A program made the translations under genes and the position numbers. Shown in pieces: positions 32,137 through 43,372 of a DNA stretch of 64,000 nt. This DNA is from Hymenopus coronatus (lineage: Eukaryota; Arthropoda; Insecta; Mantodea; Hymenopodidae): the NCBI GenBank assembly GCA_030762935.1, contig CM060899.1:18442501-18506500 (forward strand), written 5' to 3'. The notes under the pieces were generated by a model that made no database searches, was not told the origin of the DNA, and saw only the letters and a program-made list of their open reading frames with translations. The stretch's first letter is position 1. Each line of letters opens with the position of its first letter.

Positions 32137-33096
32137 CAGGGTGTACATAAATGAATATCGCGGTTTTAACTCCTTATAATATTTATTACATTTAACTTAC
32201 AGTTATAAATTATATGTCAAATGAAAAAGCAACTCCTACAGTTTTGTTTGTTGGCAAAGTGCGCATGTGCGTGCAATGTTTCTGCCGCAATACGCTAGAC
32301 AGCGGTAGTAGCAAAGATGGCGACTAGTAAACAGGAAGCGTTTTGTGTTTTGCAGTTTGCAAAGACCGAATCTGTAGTTACTGTGCAACTTGAGTTCCGT
32401 AGTAAGTTCGGTTGTGTACCTCCTAGTGATAAAAACATTCATAGATGTTATAATCAGTTTGAAGATACCGGCCGCCTTTGTAATGGGAAGAGCACGGGAC
32501 GACCAGGAGTAAAGTGAAGAGACTGTTGAGCGAGTGAGAGTCGTTCACTCGTAGCCTAAAGAAATCAGTCCGGAAGGCTAGTCGTGAATTACAAGTTTCT
32601 GTGTCGACTGTTTGGAAAACTGTAAGAAGAAAGCTACGTCCTTACCGTTTACAGTTATTACAGGCTCTAAAATCGACAGACGTGCCAAATTCGCAAACGA
32701 CATGTTGTTTCATGACGATTTTATGGATAGTGTTGTTTTCAGTTGTATGCATGGCCTCCACGTTCCCCTGACCTAACGCCATGCGATTTTTACCTTTGGT
32801 GCTTCATCAAGGATCGTGTGTACGTGCCTCCGCTACCAGCCGACCTCCCTGAATTAAGAAACCGGATTGAAGCAGCTGTTGCTACAATTACTGAATACAC
32901 ACTTATCAACGTTTGGGAAGAACTCGGCTACAGACTTGATGTGTGCCGTGTGACAAAGGGTGTCACATTGAACATTTATAAGCTTCTTGGTAAAACTGTT
33001 TGAGTTGCTTTTTCATTTGACATATCATTCATAACTGTAAGTTGTAATAAATATTATAAAGAGTTAAAACCCCGATATTCATTTTTATACACCCTG
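32137..33096 (+). mobile_element. Tc1/mariner-like element with ~50-base inverted ends, TA-flanked
   Basis: The ends CAGGGTGTACATAAATGAAT and its near complement ATTCATTTTTATACACCCTG form an inverted repeat of more than 45 bases. TA lies on both sides (32135-32136 and 33097-33098). Length is 960 bases. It carries both ends of a transposase gene with the centre missing. Confidence 0.9.
32317..33003 (+). pseudogene. Tc1/mariner-superfamily transposase, centre deleted
   Basis: The N-terminal frame (32317-32517) starts MATSKQEAFCVLQFAKTESV and has the helix-turn-helix type seen in arthropod transposases annotated with a DUF4817 N-terminus (FGCVPPSDKNIHRCYNQFED). A stop follows TGRPGVK. Other frames continue with helix-turn-helix-like SRELQVSVSTVWKTVRR. 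After a deletion the C-terminal frame (32743-33003) has WPPRSPDLTPCDFYLW, which holds the last catalytic Asp, then IKDRVYVPPLP. The first two catalytic Asp residues are absent. It cannot be active and would need a partner in trans to move. Confidence 0.85.
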
Positions 33097-33240
33097 TATA
33101 GGTACACACATGACAATAAAAAGTACATTTTGAACTTGTTGAGAATAGCCTTTGAATTCCTTTTCATTCTGAAAGCATATTTATCAGCTGTTTAGTCGTA
33201 ACAGATACAAAAAAAAAAAAAAAAAAAAAAAAAAAAACAG

Positions 33241-33742
33241 GAAACGAAAGATGTCTTCCAGTTTCGAATAGTTTAAAGTATATGTCATAAATTGTGTGTT
33301 TTAACGAAATATACATTTTTATGTATTAAGTTTTAGTCTAACTCTTACGGTTTACGAATATACGAAAGTCATTCAGAGGCCATTTCCAGAAAATTAAAGA
33401 TAAGTACTTTTTCATAAAAATATCTTAAATATATGGTTTGAGAGTCATTTTTGAGAAAATAAAACGTTTTCGAATAATATTTTCAGCAAACGGCAGTTGC
33501 GAGAATTTCATGAATGTCTCAATATCACATTCTTTGAAGATCCTAAATTTAAATATTATTTGTTTTGTGTTATTCCGTCCACACAAACAAACATACACGG
33601 ACTGTTTTCTAAAGTGTCTGTTTTTATTTAGCATATCTTTAAACATGTATTTTCGATAAAATTTCTGTTACAACTTTTTGGATGGAATACAATGCCTTCA
33701 CTACCTATTTCGACATTGTGCATACGTTCTAGAGAAAGTAAA
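33241..33742 (+). repeat. MRF 3' half, diverged
   Basis: From about AGTTTAAAGTATATGTCATA to CATACGTTCTAGAGAAAGTA. The CA site is short (CACACAAACAAACATACACGG). Confidence 0.8.
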
Positions 33743-33755
33743 AATATTTCTACAC

Positions 33756-34588
33756 AAAAAATCTGATGTGTACCATTCACATGACTTTCTCAACATCTCT
33801 GCAACAAATTATTCTTAAAAGCTTATACTTATATTTACTTCATGCTAATCAGTAAAAAAAAATAGCAGAAATACCCATATTACTTGCTTCCTTGTAAGTA
33901 GGAGCAAAATAAGGGACTACCATAGGTTAAAGTGATAATCAAAAACTGGTTGCCATGTCACTGAAGTTCCTTTGTTTGCATGGACCGCAGTTGATAAATT
34001 CCTGTATGAGAAAAGTATAAGTTTTTCATAGCAGAAACCAAAAATAAGGAATGTCTCAAAAACGACGAACTCCACGAAAAAATGTATATAACATAGATTG
34101 TGTGTTTTAACGTGTTCTACATTTTTTGTGTAGTAAGTTTTTGTCTATCTCTTACGGTTTAGCAGTTATTCAAAACTCAGTAAAATTCATCCAGAATAAA
34201 CTACTCTTCAGAGGCTATTCCTAGAAAATTCAAGATATACATTTTATTTGTGAGGTAAATATCTTTAATACACCAAGTTTTAATCAAATCGCTACAGCCA
34301 TTTTTGAGAAAATTGAAATTTTCGAAAAAAAGTTCCATGTAAAGGTAGTTTGGGGTGGGGAGATTTTTCTCAAAATATTCGTGTCGCATCCCTGGAAGAT
34401 AGTAAACTTAAACTTAAACTTATCGTGTTCACAGACACACGGATCTTTTTGTGAAAATGCTTTTTTTTTAGATAAAGGGGACCCTAAAACATATATTTCA
34501 GGTGAAATCTCGGTATCGAATTTTCGGGTGGAGTGCAATACCTTCTGTATACACTATGTACATAGTGCGTATAGAGAAAGTAAAAATG
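33756..34588 (+). repeat. MRF copy, subfamily A, CA region shortened
   Basis: From AAAATCTGATGTGTACCATT to GTGCGTATAGAGAAAGTAAA. A small deletion joins TAAACTTAAACTTAAACTT to TATCGTGTTCACAGACACAC, removing the AAATACCAA palindrome. Confidence 0.92.
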
Positions 34589-34906
34589 TGCATCCCGTTA
34601 TTTTGTGAAATTAACTATTTCTGAGATATTCTGTATTATGGGTTTAAATGTTCCAATATTTACACTTTTCTCAAATGGGAAGTCGTTATTGTTTTATGTC
34701 GTGGACGATTAAGGAGAAGGGAATTTGGATATTATCACATAGCAACCAGCTGCTAAAAGATTTGACTACTGCTATCTCTAGTAGGCCTATACCTACAAGG
34801 AAATACGAAATAAATCATTTCTGCTAATGTTTATGTCGACTCACATGATAAAGCTTTTGTAAGGTAAAGAAAGTCGTGTGAATGTAATACATAATTTTTT
34901 TCATAC
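34589..34906 (-). repeat. MRF 5' third, diverged
   Basis: CTATTTCTGAGATATTCTGT through CACATAGCAACCAGCTGCTA to AGAAAGTCGTGTGAATGTAA then TACATAATTTTTT. Confidence 0.78.
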
Positions 34907-35272
34907 GAAAAGCAGCTCTGCGAGAAGATGGACTTCTTGGAACGCGTCCAGGCAACCATCAAGATTTCCTAAATGAAGCAATCTTTGTTTAGCTCAGTTT
35001 AAAGTCTCCTATATGTGGCAGTGCCACGGTAGCATGCTGTACGACAAATAGCGCCTCTCCGGTGCAAGTACGTTCTTGTTAGCTAGCTACTGCTATAGTA
35101 TCACTGCTGTATCTCTGGCTCTTGACCCTTTGCGCAAGCGCAATGTGCAGTGTTGCCAGCTCTTGTCACTACTACGTATACATGTGCTATCACTTCGTAA
35201 ATGGAAACAATGATTAGATTAGCATAACAACTCTGGTAATAAATACATCTATAACAATACCTAGCTATGATG

Positions 35273-35338
<66 letters not shown>

Positions 35339-35481
35339 TCGCTATTAGCGACATGTTCTCCCTTACAATACAGCTGGCAACATTGCGAAAGTGCAGTGCA
35401 TGCACATTGGGAGAAAGCCAGCAATTGATGCTAGCAGACAACTTCCACTCTTTGCTGTGCGGGTTAACGCAGAACTGTAAA
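34907..35481. other. Unassigned stretch with an AAT microsatellite
   Basis: About 575 bases. Around the microsatellite, GCAGTGTTGCCAGCT (35147-35161) and AGCTGGCAACATTGC (35372-35386) form an imperfect inverted repeat, which could be the inner stem of a small fold-back element. No gene seen. Confidence 0.4.
35269..35338. repeat. (AAT)n microsatellite
   Basis: About 70 bases of ATA/AAT trinucleotide repeat. Frames across it give long runs of isoleucine or leucine and are not genes. Confidence 0.97.
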
Positions 35482-36208
35482 AATCTGATATGTTCCATTC
35501 ACATGTCTCTATATCTCTGCAACAAATTATTGTTAAAAAGTTTATGCTTATATTTACTGCATGCTAATCAAGAAAATTAGCAGAAATAGTCTTATTACTT
35601 GCTTCCTTGTAAGTAGAAGCGAAATAAGGGAGTACCATAGGCTAAAGTGATAGTGAAAACCTGGTTGCTAGTGACTGAAGAACCTTTGTTTGTATGGACA
35701 GGAGTTGACAAACTCCTGTATGAGAAAAGTATGTTTTTTAAAGCTGAAAGGAGTATCTCAAAAACGATGAACTCCACGAAAAAAATGTATATAAGATAAA
35801 TTGTGTTAGTTTTAAGGTGCTCTACATTTTGTGTGTTGTAAGTTTTTGTCCATCTCTTACGGTTACGAAATTTTAATCAAAATCTTTAGAGCAATCTTTT
35901 AGAAAATTAAAAGTTTCGAAAAAAGTTCCATGTAAAGGGTAGTTTGAGGTGGGGGGATTTTTCTCAAAATCTTCGTGTCCCATCCCTGGAAGATACTAAA
36001 CTTAAATACCAACTTTGGTACTTCACCGACTTTACGTTTTTGAGCTTTCGTGTTCACACACATGGACCTTTTTCTGAAAACTCTTTTATTGGATACAGGG
36101 GACCCTAAAACATATATTTCCGGTGAAATCTCGGTATCAAATTTTTGGGTGGAGTGCAATACCTTCTCTATACACTATGTACATATTACGTATAGAGAAA
36201 GTAAAAAT
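35482..36208 (+). repeat. MRF copy, subfamily A, central block deleted
   Basis: From AATCTGATATGTTCCATTCA to ACGTATAGAGAAAGTAAAAA. The segment from GCAGTTATGC to the GATATTTTAATC block is missing, with a jump at CTCTTACGGTTACGAAATTT. Confidence 0.9.
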
Positions 36209-36415
36209 ATTCATTAAAACCATCAAAAAATCAAATTAGATTGCTGATGTTTCTATTGAAATTAATCAGAATAACTTCGTTAATAAATTGTTATAAATTG
36301 CCTTTCTGATGGACAACTATTTCTTTATTCACCCTCACGAAACCTCAGGCCCGGAGAAGCAGCGGCGGTACAATAGTGAACTCCTTGTTTAGTCAAAATG
36401 ACTCTGTAATACTGT

Positions 36416-37288
36416 TTTACTTTCTCTACACATACTTTGTACATAATGTAAAGAGAAGCTATTGCATGCCACTCAAAATTCGATACGAGGTTTCACCGGA
36501 AATACATGTTTTGGAGTTCCTTGTATCCAAAAAAAGAAGTATATGCTGAAAAAGTCCGTGTGTATGCCAGTATGTCTGTGAATACGATAACTCAAAAAGA
36601 AAAAGCCGGTCAAATACCAAACTTGGTATTTAAGCTAAGTATTTTCCAGGAATGCGGCACGAAGATTTTGAGAAAAATACCCCCACCCCAAACTACCCTT
36701 TACATGGCAAAATTTCGGGAAACTTTGAGTTTCTCAAAGATGGCTATAACGCTTTAGTTTAAAATACCATATATTCCAAATATTTATATGGCAAATAAAA
36801 TGTATATCTTGAATTTTCTGGAAACAGCCTCTAAAGACCTCTTTATTCTGAATGAGTTTCGGTCAATTTTGTATAACTTGTAAACCGTAAGAGAATATTT
36901 CTTTGCAAAAATGTGGATCACGTTTAAATACACTTTATGTGATATACGTTTTTTTCGTGGAATTGGCTATTTCTGAGATATTCCTTGTTATTTGTTTCAG
37001 ATGTAAAATACTTGAAGTTTTCTCACACGGAAAGTTTTAAACTCCTGGCCCTGCATAGAAACGGATTTCATCCATAAGGCAACCAGCTTTTAAAATATTT
37101 GACTATTGTTTTAGATTAGTGTATTCCCTTATTTTCTTCCTACTTACAAGAAAGCAAGTAATTAAGACAATTTCTGCTAATGTTTATTTCGATTATCATA
37201 AAGTAGATGGAAGAATATGCTTTTTAACAGAAATTTGTTTCAGCAATATAGAGCAAGTCATGTGAATGGAACATAATTTTTTTTTGTA
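36416..37288 (-). repeat. MRF full-length copy
   Basis: From TTTACTTTCTCTACACATAC to GTCATGTGAATGGAACATAA. The GT site is absent (GTGTGTATGCCAG). The 5' third reads CCTGGCCCTGCATAGAAACG, differing from A and B, perhaps a third subfamily. Confidence 0.9.
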
Positions 37289-37369
37289 CACTGTCTTTCA
37301 AAAATTACTTCAAACTTTAAACCGTAATAAATATTAGAACATCTGAGATAGGAAAAAACCTACAAAAGA

Positions 37370-38202
37370 AGTGTCATTCTATGTATATAGAGAAGGTATT
37401 GTATTGCACCCAAAAATTCGATACCGAGATTTCACCGGAAATACATGTTTTGATACCCCCAGAATCCGAAAAAAGCATTTTTAGAAAAATGTCCTGTGAC
37501 TGTCGGCAGCATAGTTCAAAAATGAAAAGACCGTTAAAAACCAAACTTGGTATTTAAGTTTGGTATCTTCCAAGGATGCGACATGAAGATTTTCAAGAAA
37601 ATCCCCCCACTCCAAGCTACCCTTTACATAGAAAAAATTTCGAAAATGTTTATTTTCTTAAAAATGGCTATAACGATTTTGATTAAAATCTCGTAAATTT
37701 AAGATATTTACTTGACAAATAAAATGTATATCTTGAATTTTCCGGGAATAGCCTCTGAATACTACTTTATTGTGGATGAATTTTACGGATTTTTGCATAA
37801 CTTCTAAACCGTAAGAGATGGACAAGAACTTAGCACACAGAAATAGTAGAGCACATTAAAACACACAATTTAAGTTATATACGTTTTTTTCGTGGAGTTG
37901 GTCGTTTTTAACATATTCCTGGTTTTTGTCTTTAGCTATGAAAACTTATAATTTTCTCATACAGGAATTTGTCAATTCCTGTCCATACAAACAAAGGAGC
38001 TTCAGTCACATAGCAACCAGCTTTTGACTGTCACTTTAACCCATTCTACTCCCTTATTTCGCTTCTGCTTACAAGGAAACATGTAAAAAGACTATTTCTG
38101 CTATTTTTTTCTCGAAGTAAATGGAAGTAAGAAGTTTTTAACAATAATTTTCTGCAGAGATGTAGAGAAAGTCATGTGAATGGAACTCATCTTATTTTTT
38201 TG
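37370..38202 (-). repeat. MRF copy, hairpin tip missing
   Basis: From TTCTATGTATATAGAGAAGG to GTCATGTGAATGGAACTCAT then CTTATTTTTTT. Subfamily A. Confidence 0.9.
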
Positions 38203-38414
38203 GTAATATAAGGATAATTGCATTGTTTCGCAACAAGTCGATATAACTGCAGCATTGAGAATCTCGTTACTCACGACTCAGCTAGACCGAAGCAAATAAA
38301 ATGATATCAACACGTGACAAGAGAGAAAGAAGGATAAAAGAAGTAGTTCTTATATGTGTAGAGCGAAGATGCTGTGAAGCATCACTCACTATGACAGCCC
38401 ACCACACAAATACA
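38203..38414. other. No recognised gene or repeat
   Basis: About 210 bases between an MRF copy and a Tc1/mariner-like element. Confidence 0.45.
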
Positions 38415-39087
38415 GGGTGATTTATATAGAGCTGACACATTTCTTGCATTAATTGTTTCAAAACGTGTAATGCTAGCGACAATTTATTATACCTAAATTG
38501 TAGTGGAATTTTTGGAGATTATTCACCTTTATAGCAAATGTTGAAAATGTCCTCCATCCTGCATAAGGCACAACTCAACACGTCGTTCCATGTTACTGAC
38601 CACTCGTTGGAGGACTCTGCTGTCAATAGCTTGAATCTCCTTTGTGATGTGCTTCAGATCGTCCAATGTCTGGGGACGTGTGGCGTAAACCCTGTCTTTC
38701 AAGTAACCCCATAGAAAAAAGTCCGACGTTGTCAAATCCGGAGATCTCGGTGGCCACATTTTCCTGGAAATTATCCGATCGTCTAAGAAACTTGCAATTA
38801 GGTTCATGGATTTGTTTGATGTATGGCTTGTGGCGCCATCTTGCTGAAAATATCCTTGGCTCAGCTCTATATCGTACTGCATTTTCAGGTTGACTACCTG
38901 AACAAAATGTTGAAACAGCTGCCAACAATGCAATTAGGAATAAAACATAAACATCTGCGCATCTAGTGTCATGGAATCGAAACTCCAGAACATTCTGCTT
39001 AATTTGGTGCTAAAATTGGGTTATTGAATGAATTTTCAAAGGAATAATTAAAGAAAGAAATGTGTCAGTTCTATAATAATAACTCTG
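38415..39087 (-). mobile_element. Tc1/mariner-like element, 5' half deleted, TA-flanked
   Basis: Inverted ends of about 30 bases (CAGGGTGATTTATATAGAGC left; right end the near complement, TTCTATAATAATAACTCTG), with TA on both sides (38413-38414 and 39088-39089). Length is 673 bases. The left end starts CAGGGTG like the element at 32137, and the transposases share WPPRSPDLT, so the two belong to related families. Confidence 0.88.
38529..38933 (-). pseudogene. Tc1/mariner-superfamily transposase, C-terminal half
   Basis: An open frame of 134 codons with two catalytic motifs: YFQQDGATSH (second Asp) and WPPRSPDLTTSDFFLWGYLK (third Asp region). There are 38 residues from the QQD Asp to the TSD Asp and 33 to the SPD Asp. 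The spacing therefore differs from the DD34D mariners elsewhere in the window. The frame runs on to the natural C-terminus (VELCLMQDGGHFQHLL). The helix-turn-helix and first catalytic Asp are missing, so the frame's ATG is an internal Met. Confidence 0.87.
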
Positions 39088-39136
39088 TATAATATTTCAA
39101 TCTATAGCAAGTTAAAACCTTTAAGTGAGCGATCTT

Positions 39137-40788
39137 CATTTTACCCGTCATGCTCATCAGCGGAAACGGTAAGCTAGCCGGACATTGAGAGGAGTAAAAC
39201 AAAGTTATCACTGGTCGGATTTAACTTGAATGATACCGATGAATTCTGCAACTCTTTTAACGCTTGAAGAGGTTCTGAATACTTCAAAGACGGGGCAGTT
39301 GGGCCACTTGGTATAAAGAAGATGAAGCATTTTTGTTATTGAGCATTTTCTTCACTTTCTTGGTGTCCTATGCAAATAAAAAGTGCATTTCAAGTTTAGC
39401 GGAGCAGCTTTTAACTCGAAATAGCCCCATTAAGTTCTGCAACTCTTTTAACACAGTTGGGCCACCTGGTGTAAAGAATACGAAAACTTGTTAATGAGCA
39501 CTTACTTCACTTTCTTGGTCCTGCGCGAGGAAAGAGTGAGCTTTAAGTAGTAGTAAAAGGAAGTTTTCCAAGGGCCGGTTTAAACTTGAAATAACCCCGT
39601 TGACTTCTGCAACTTTTTTAACGCACGAAGGGATATCTAAAATCGTCAAACACGGGGCAGTTGGGCCCCCTGTTATTAAGAATATGAAAATTTGTTTTTG
39701 AGCTTTTGCTTCAGTTTGCTGGACTCCGTTTCGAGTAAAGAGTGCCCTTTAAGTTTGGCTGAGCGTTGAGAGTAGTAAAACGAAGGTTCCATGACCGTTT
39801 TTAACTTGAAATGACCCCGTTGTGTTCTGCAACACTTTTAACGAACGAAGGGATATCTGAAAACGTCAAACACGGGGCAGTTGGGCCCCCTGGTATAAAG
39901 AATACGAAAACTTGTTATTGAGCAATTGCCTCACTTTCCTGGTCTCCTGTGTGGGTAAAGAATGCGCTTTAAGTAGGAGTAAAACGAAGTTCCCTATTGA
40001 CCGATTTTAAAATGAAATAACCCCGTGGAATTCTGCAACACTTTTAACGCACAAAGGGATATCTAAACACGTGAAACACGGGGCAGTAGTGCCACCTGGT
40101 ATAAAGAATACGAAAACTTGTTATTGAGCTTTTGCTTCACTTTCCTGGTCTCCTGTGTGGGTAAAGAATGCGCTTTAAGTAGGAGTAAAATGAAGTTTTC
40201 TACTGACCGATTTTAGCTTGAAATAACCCCTTTGAGTTCTGCCACACTTTTAACGCACAAAGGGATATCTAAACAACTGAAACACGGCACAGTTGGGCCA
40301 CTTGGTATAAAGAATACGAAAACTTATTACTGAGCTTTTGCTTCACTTTGCTGGTCTCCTGTGCAAGGATAGAGTGCGCTTTAAGTTGGAGTAAAACGAA
40401 GTTCCCTATTGACCGATTTTAAAATGAAATAACCCCGTGGAATTCTGCAACACTTTTAACGCACAAAGGCATATCTAAACACGTGAAACACGGGGCAGTT
40501 GTGCCACCTGGTATAAAGAATACGAAAACTTGTTATTGAGCTTTTGCTTTTCTTTCCTGGTCTCCTGAGCGGGTAAAGAATGCGCTTTAAGTAGGGAAGT
40601 TTTCTACTGACCGATTTTAGCTTGAAATAACCCTGTGGAATTCGGCAACACTTTTAACGCACAAAGGGTTATCTAAACACGTGAAACACGGGGCAGTTAG
40701 GCCACATGGTATATAGAATACGAAAACGTGTTATTGAGCTTTTGCTTCAATTTCTTGTCTCCTGTGTGAGCAAAGAGTTCAAGTTGGG
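39137..40788 (+). repeat. Satellite array, ~200-base monomer, 8 copies, dimeric order
   Basis: Monomers are marked by ACCCCGTTGAGTTCTGCAAC-like starts near 39231, 39421, 39591, 39812, 40015, 40219, 40427 and 40622. Spacing is about 170-220 and settles to 195-208. Each carries ACTTTTAACGCACAAAGGGA, CACGGGGCAGTTGGGCC, GGTATAAAGAATACGAAAAC and TGAGCTTTTGCTTCACTTTC. Monomers 5 and 7 share AAAATGAAATAACCCCGTGG; 6 and 8 share TTTAGCTTGAAATAACCC, so the right half repeats as a ~410-base dimer. Solo inverted monomers occur at 5579-5725 and 42348-42485. Confidence 0.92.
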
Positions 40789-41063
40789 TACCTGCCCAAA
40801 GAGGCTGAGCGTACCTAGTAAGCTGGCAGGCACCTGAGAGAAGCGGTGGGCGACTGTGACAGGTGAAATATGGTGAGCTGGGGAACATTATCTAATCGCA
40901 AGAGCTGCAGGCTCTGCGACACATTACTCACAGCGGCTCAACATGTTCTCTCCCCCCCTACCCCAATTAACTGACGTCCATAATCACTGAAGGAACGAGC
41001 CAAGTGGGTTGTTCTGCGGGCTGCAATTGCCAAAAAACTCATGCATCGCCACAATTCAACAGA
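40789..41063. other. No recognised gene or repeat
   Basis: About 275 bases, more GC-rich than its surroundings, with a C run at 40951-40957. Confidence 0.45.
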
Positions 41064-41239
41064 TTATTCGGAACCACCATCTCTAAGACTAAGCAGTTCA
41101 CCACTAACACAGAGTATTTGTGGTATAGATGCAAAAACCTGAAGACGTGTTTTAATACTAGATATTTACAGAATATAAAGAGTTCGTCACACTGCCAAAT
41201 TCTTCAAATTAAGGCGACAAAGTACCTCTAAACTGGTAC
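41064..41239 (+). repeat. Direct duplication, left copy (flanks MRF)
   Basis: GATTATTCGGAACCACCATC, GACTAAGCAGTT, AGATGCAAAAACCTGAAGAC, GTGTTTTAATACTAGATATT and AATTAAGGCGACAAAGTACC recur in order at 42121-42264 and 42487-42525, beyond the MRF copy. Function unknown. Confidence 0.88.
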
Positions 41240-42120
41240 AAAATCTGATGTACTCCTTTCACATTACTTTATTTACCTCTATGTAACAAATTATTCTCAA
41301 TAAGCTTATTTTTCTATTCTACTTTATGTTAATTGACATAAACACTACCAAAAACAGTGATAATAAGTAAACGGGAAATATGACGAACCACTAGACTAAC
41401 CCGACAGTGAAATGCTTTAAAATGTAGTTACTATGGAATAGAAATCGATTCTTTGCGTTGTCAGGTGTAAACAAGTTCCCGTATGAGAAAACTAACTATC
41501 AAGTATTCTAAAACAAAAATCAATAACTCCTGTAATTAACAAAAACAGGAATATCCATAAAACGGTCAACTCCAGGAAAAAAATGTATATAACTTAAATT
41601 GTGTGTTTTAACGCTCTGTACATTTTTAACCCGGTAAGTTTTTGTCCATCTTTTACCGTTAATCAGTTATGCAAAATTCCGTAAAATTCATCCAGAATAA
41701 AGTGGTCTACAGAGGCTATTCCCAGAAAATTCAAGATATATATTTTATTTGTCAGGTAAATATCTTTAATATACGATGTTTTAATCAAAATCGTTAGAGC
41801 CATTTTTAAGAAAATAAAAATTTCCGAAAAAAGTTCCATGTAAACGGTAATTTGGGGTGAGGGAATTTTTCTCAAAATCTTCGTGTAGCATCCCTGAAAG
41901 ATACTAAACTTAAATACCAAGTTTGGTATTTTACCAACTGTTCGTTTTTGTTATCGTGTTCACAGACACACGGACACACACACATGGACGTTTTTCTGAA
42001 AATGTTTTTTTTTTGGATACAGAGGACTCTAAAACATATATTTTCGGTGAAATCTCGGTATGGAATTTTTGGGTGGAGTGCAATAACTTTTCTATACACT
42101 ATGTACATAGTATATATATA
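41238..42120 (+). repeat. MRF copy whose last bases are replaced
   Basis: From AAATCTGATGTACTCCTTTC to ACTATGTACATAGTATATAT. The usual GTAGAGAAAGTAAAAA end is missing and the duplicated flank begins instead. Confidence 0.9.
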
Positions 42121-42530
42121 TGATTATTCGGAACCACCATTCCTCAAGACTAAGCAGTTAAGAGTATCATGGAGTATTGGTGGCATAGATGCAAAAACCT
42201 GAAGACGTGTTTTAATACTAGATATTTACGGAATATAAAGAGTTTCTCACGCTGCCAATTTCTTGAAATTAAATTGCCCTCCATGGTGTAATGGTTACCA
42301 TGCTAACTTTGTATACCCAAGGTCACGGGTTCAAACCTGCCGGAAGACGATGGAGTGGCCCAACAGCCCCGTGTTTGACGCTTTTAGATGTCCCTTCGTG
42401 CGTTAAAAGTGTTGCAGAATTCAACGGGGTTATTTCAAGTTAAAATCCGTCAGTAGAAAACTTCGTTTTACTCCTACCACTGCCATTTCATTCCTTCAAA
42501 TTAAGGGGACAAAGTACTCGGAAATTGTAA
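42121..42530 (+). repeat. Direct duplication, right copy, with an insertion
   Basis: Matches 41064-41239 but is split after TTCTTGAAATTAA (about 42272) and resumes near TTCCTTCAAATTAAGG (about 42491). The interruption is the SINE B head plus an inverted satellite monomer. Confidence 0.85.
42275..42485 (+). mobile_element. Chimeric SINE: SINE B head joined to an inverted satellite monomer
   Basis: 42275-42347 is the tRNA-like head of SINE B (GGTGTAATGGTTACCATGC, box-B-like GGTTCAAACCT). From about 42348 the body is the complement of the satellite monomer (TGGCCCAACAGCCCCGTGTT, GTGCGTTAAAAGTGTTGCAG, CTTCGTTTTACTCCTA). The flanks CTGCCAATTTCTTGAAATTAA and CTGCCATTTCATTCCTTCAAATTAA are an imperfect direct repeat, as expected if head and body inserted as one unit. 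Confidence 0.72.
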
Positions 42531-43372
42531 AATATCTGATATATTCCATTCACATGACTTTCTGTACCTCTCTATAATAGATTATTGTTATTAACGTTAC
42601 TCTTCTATCTACTTCATGCTATTTAATTAGTTCCTTATAGATAAACAGAAAATAAGGGGAATCACTAGGCCAAACCGCTTAAAATGCTTTAAAGTGTGGT
42701 TGCTATGGTATAGAAAGCTGAGTTTTGCGTGGTCAGGTGTTGACAAGTTCCCGTATGAGAAAATTACCTATTAAGTATTTTAAAACTGAAATCAATAACA
42801 AGGAATATTTTATAAAACGATCAACTCCAGGGAAAAAAATGCATATAACAAATTGTGTGTTTTAACGAGCTCTACATTTGTGTATAGTAAGTTTTTGTAT
42901 ATCACTTACGGTTTACCAGTTATGTAAAATTCCAACAAATTCACTCAGAATAAAAATATTTTAAGAGGCTATTACCAGAAATTTCAAGCTATATATACTT
43001 TATTTCACATGTAAATATCTTTAATATGCATTATTGTAATAAAAATCGTTAGTCATTTTTGAGAAAAACAAAATTTTTCAAACATTTTCCTTGTAAAGGG
43101 TAGTATTTTCTTGAAAATCTTCGTATCGCATCCGAAGATACTGATCTTAAATACTAAGTTTGGTATTCTACGGTCTTTTCGTTTTTGAGCCATGCTGTCC
43201 ACAGACAGACAGACACACTCACAAGCACACAGACCATTTTCTGAAAATGCTTTTTTTTGGATTCAGGGGGTCCTCAAATGTATTTCCGGTGAAATCTCGG
43301 TATCGAATTTTTGGGTGCAATACAATACTTCCTCTATACACTGTGTATATAGTACCTGTAGAAAAAATAAAA
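42531..43372 (+). repeat. MRF copy after the duplicated flank
   Basis: From AAATATCTGATATATTCCAT to AGTACCTGTAGAAAAAATAA. Its 5' third shares unusual bases with the copy at 41238 (TTTGCG..GGTCAGGTGTTGACAAG), then diverges from it after the middle. Confidence 0.9.

Larger units (their letters stand above)
31894..33215 (-). repeat. MRF fragment split by a Tc1/mariner-like element
   Basis: 31894-32134 (GTGTTTCTGTGCGTCTATGA to GATTTTGATTAAAAAGTG) and 33099-33208 (TAGGTACACACATGACAATA, TTGAGAATAGCCTTTGAATT) are one diverged minus MRF copy. The insertion falls at a TA in the block TATTAAAGATATTTAC. A poly-A run of about 29 bases follows at 33209-33237. Confidence 0.75.

Noticed and set aside
35101..35498. 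Frames with poly-isoleucine or poly-leucine runs
   Set aside because: Produced by the AAT microsatellite at 35269-35338.
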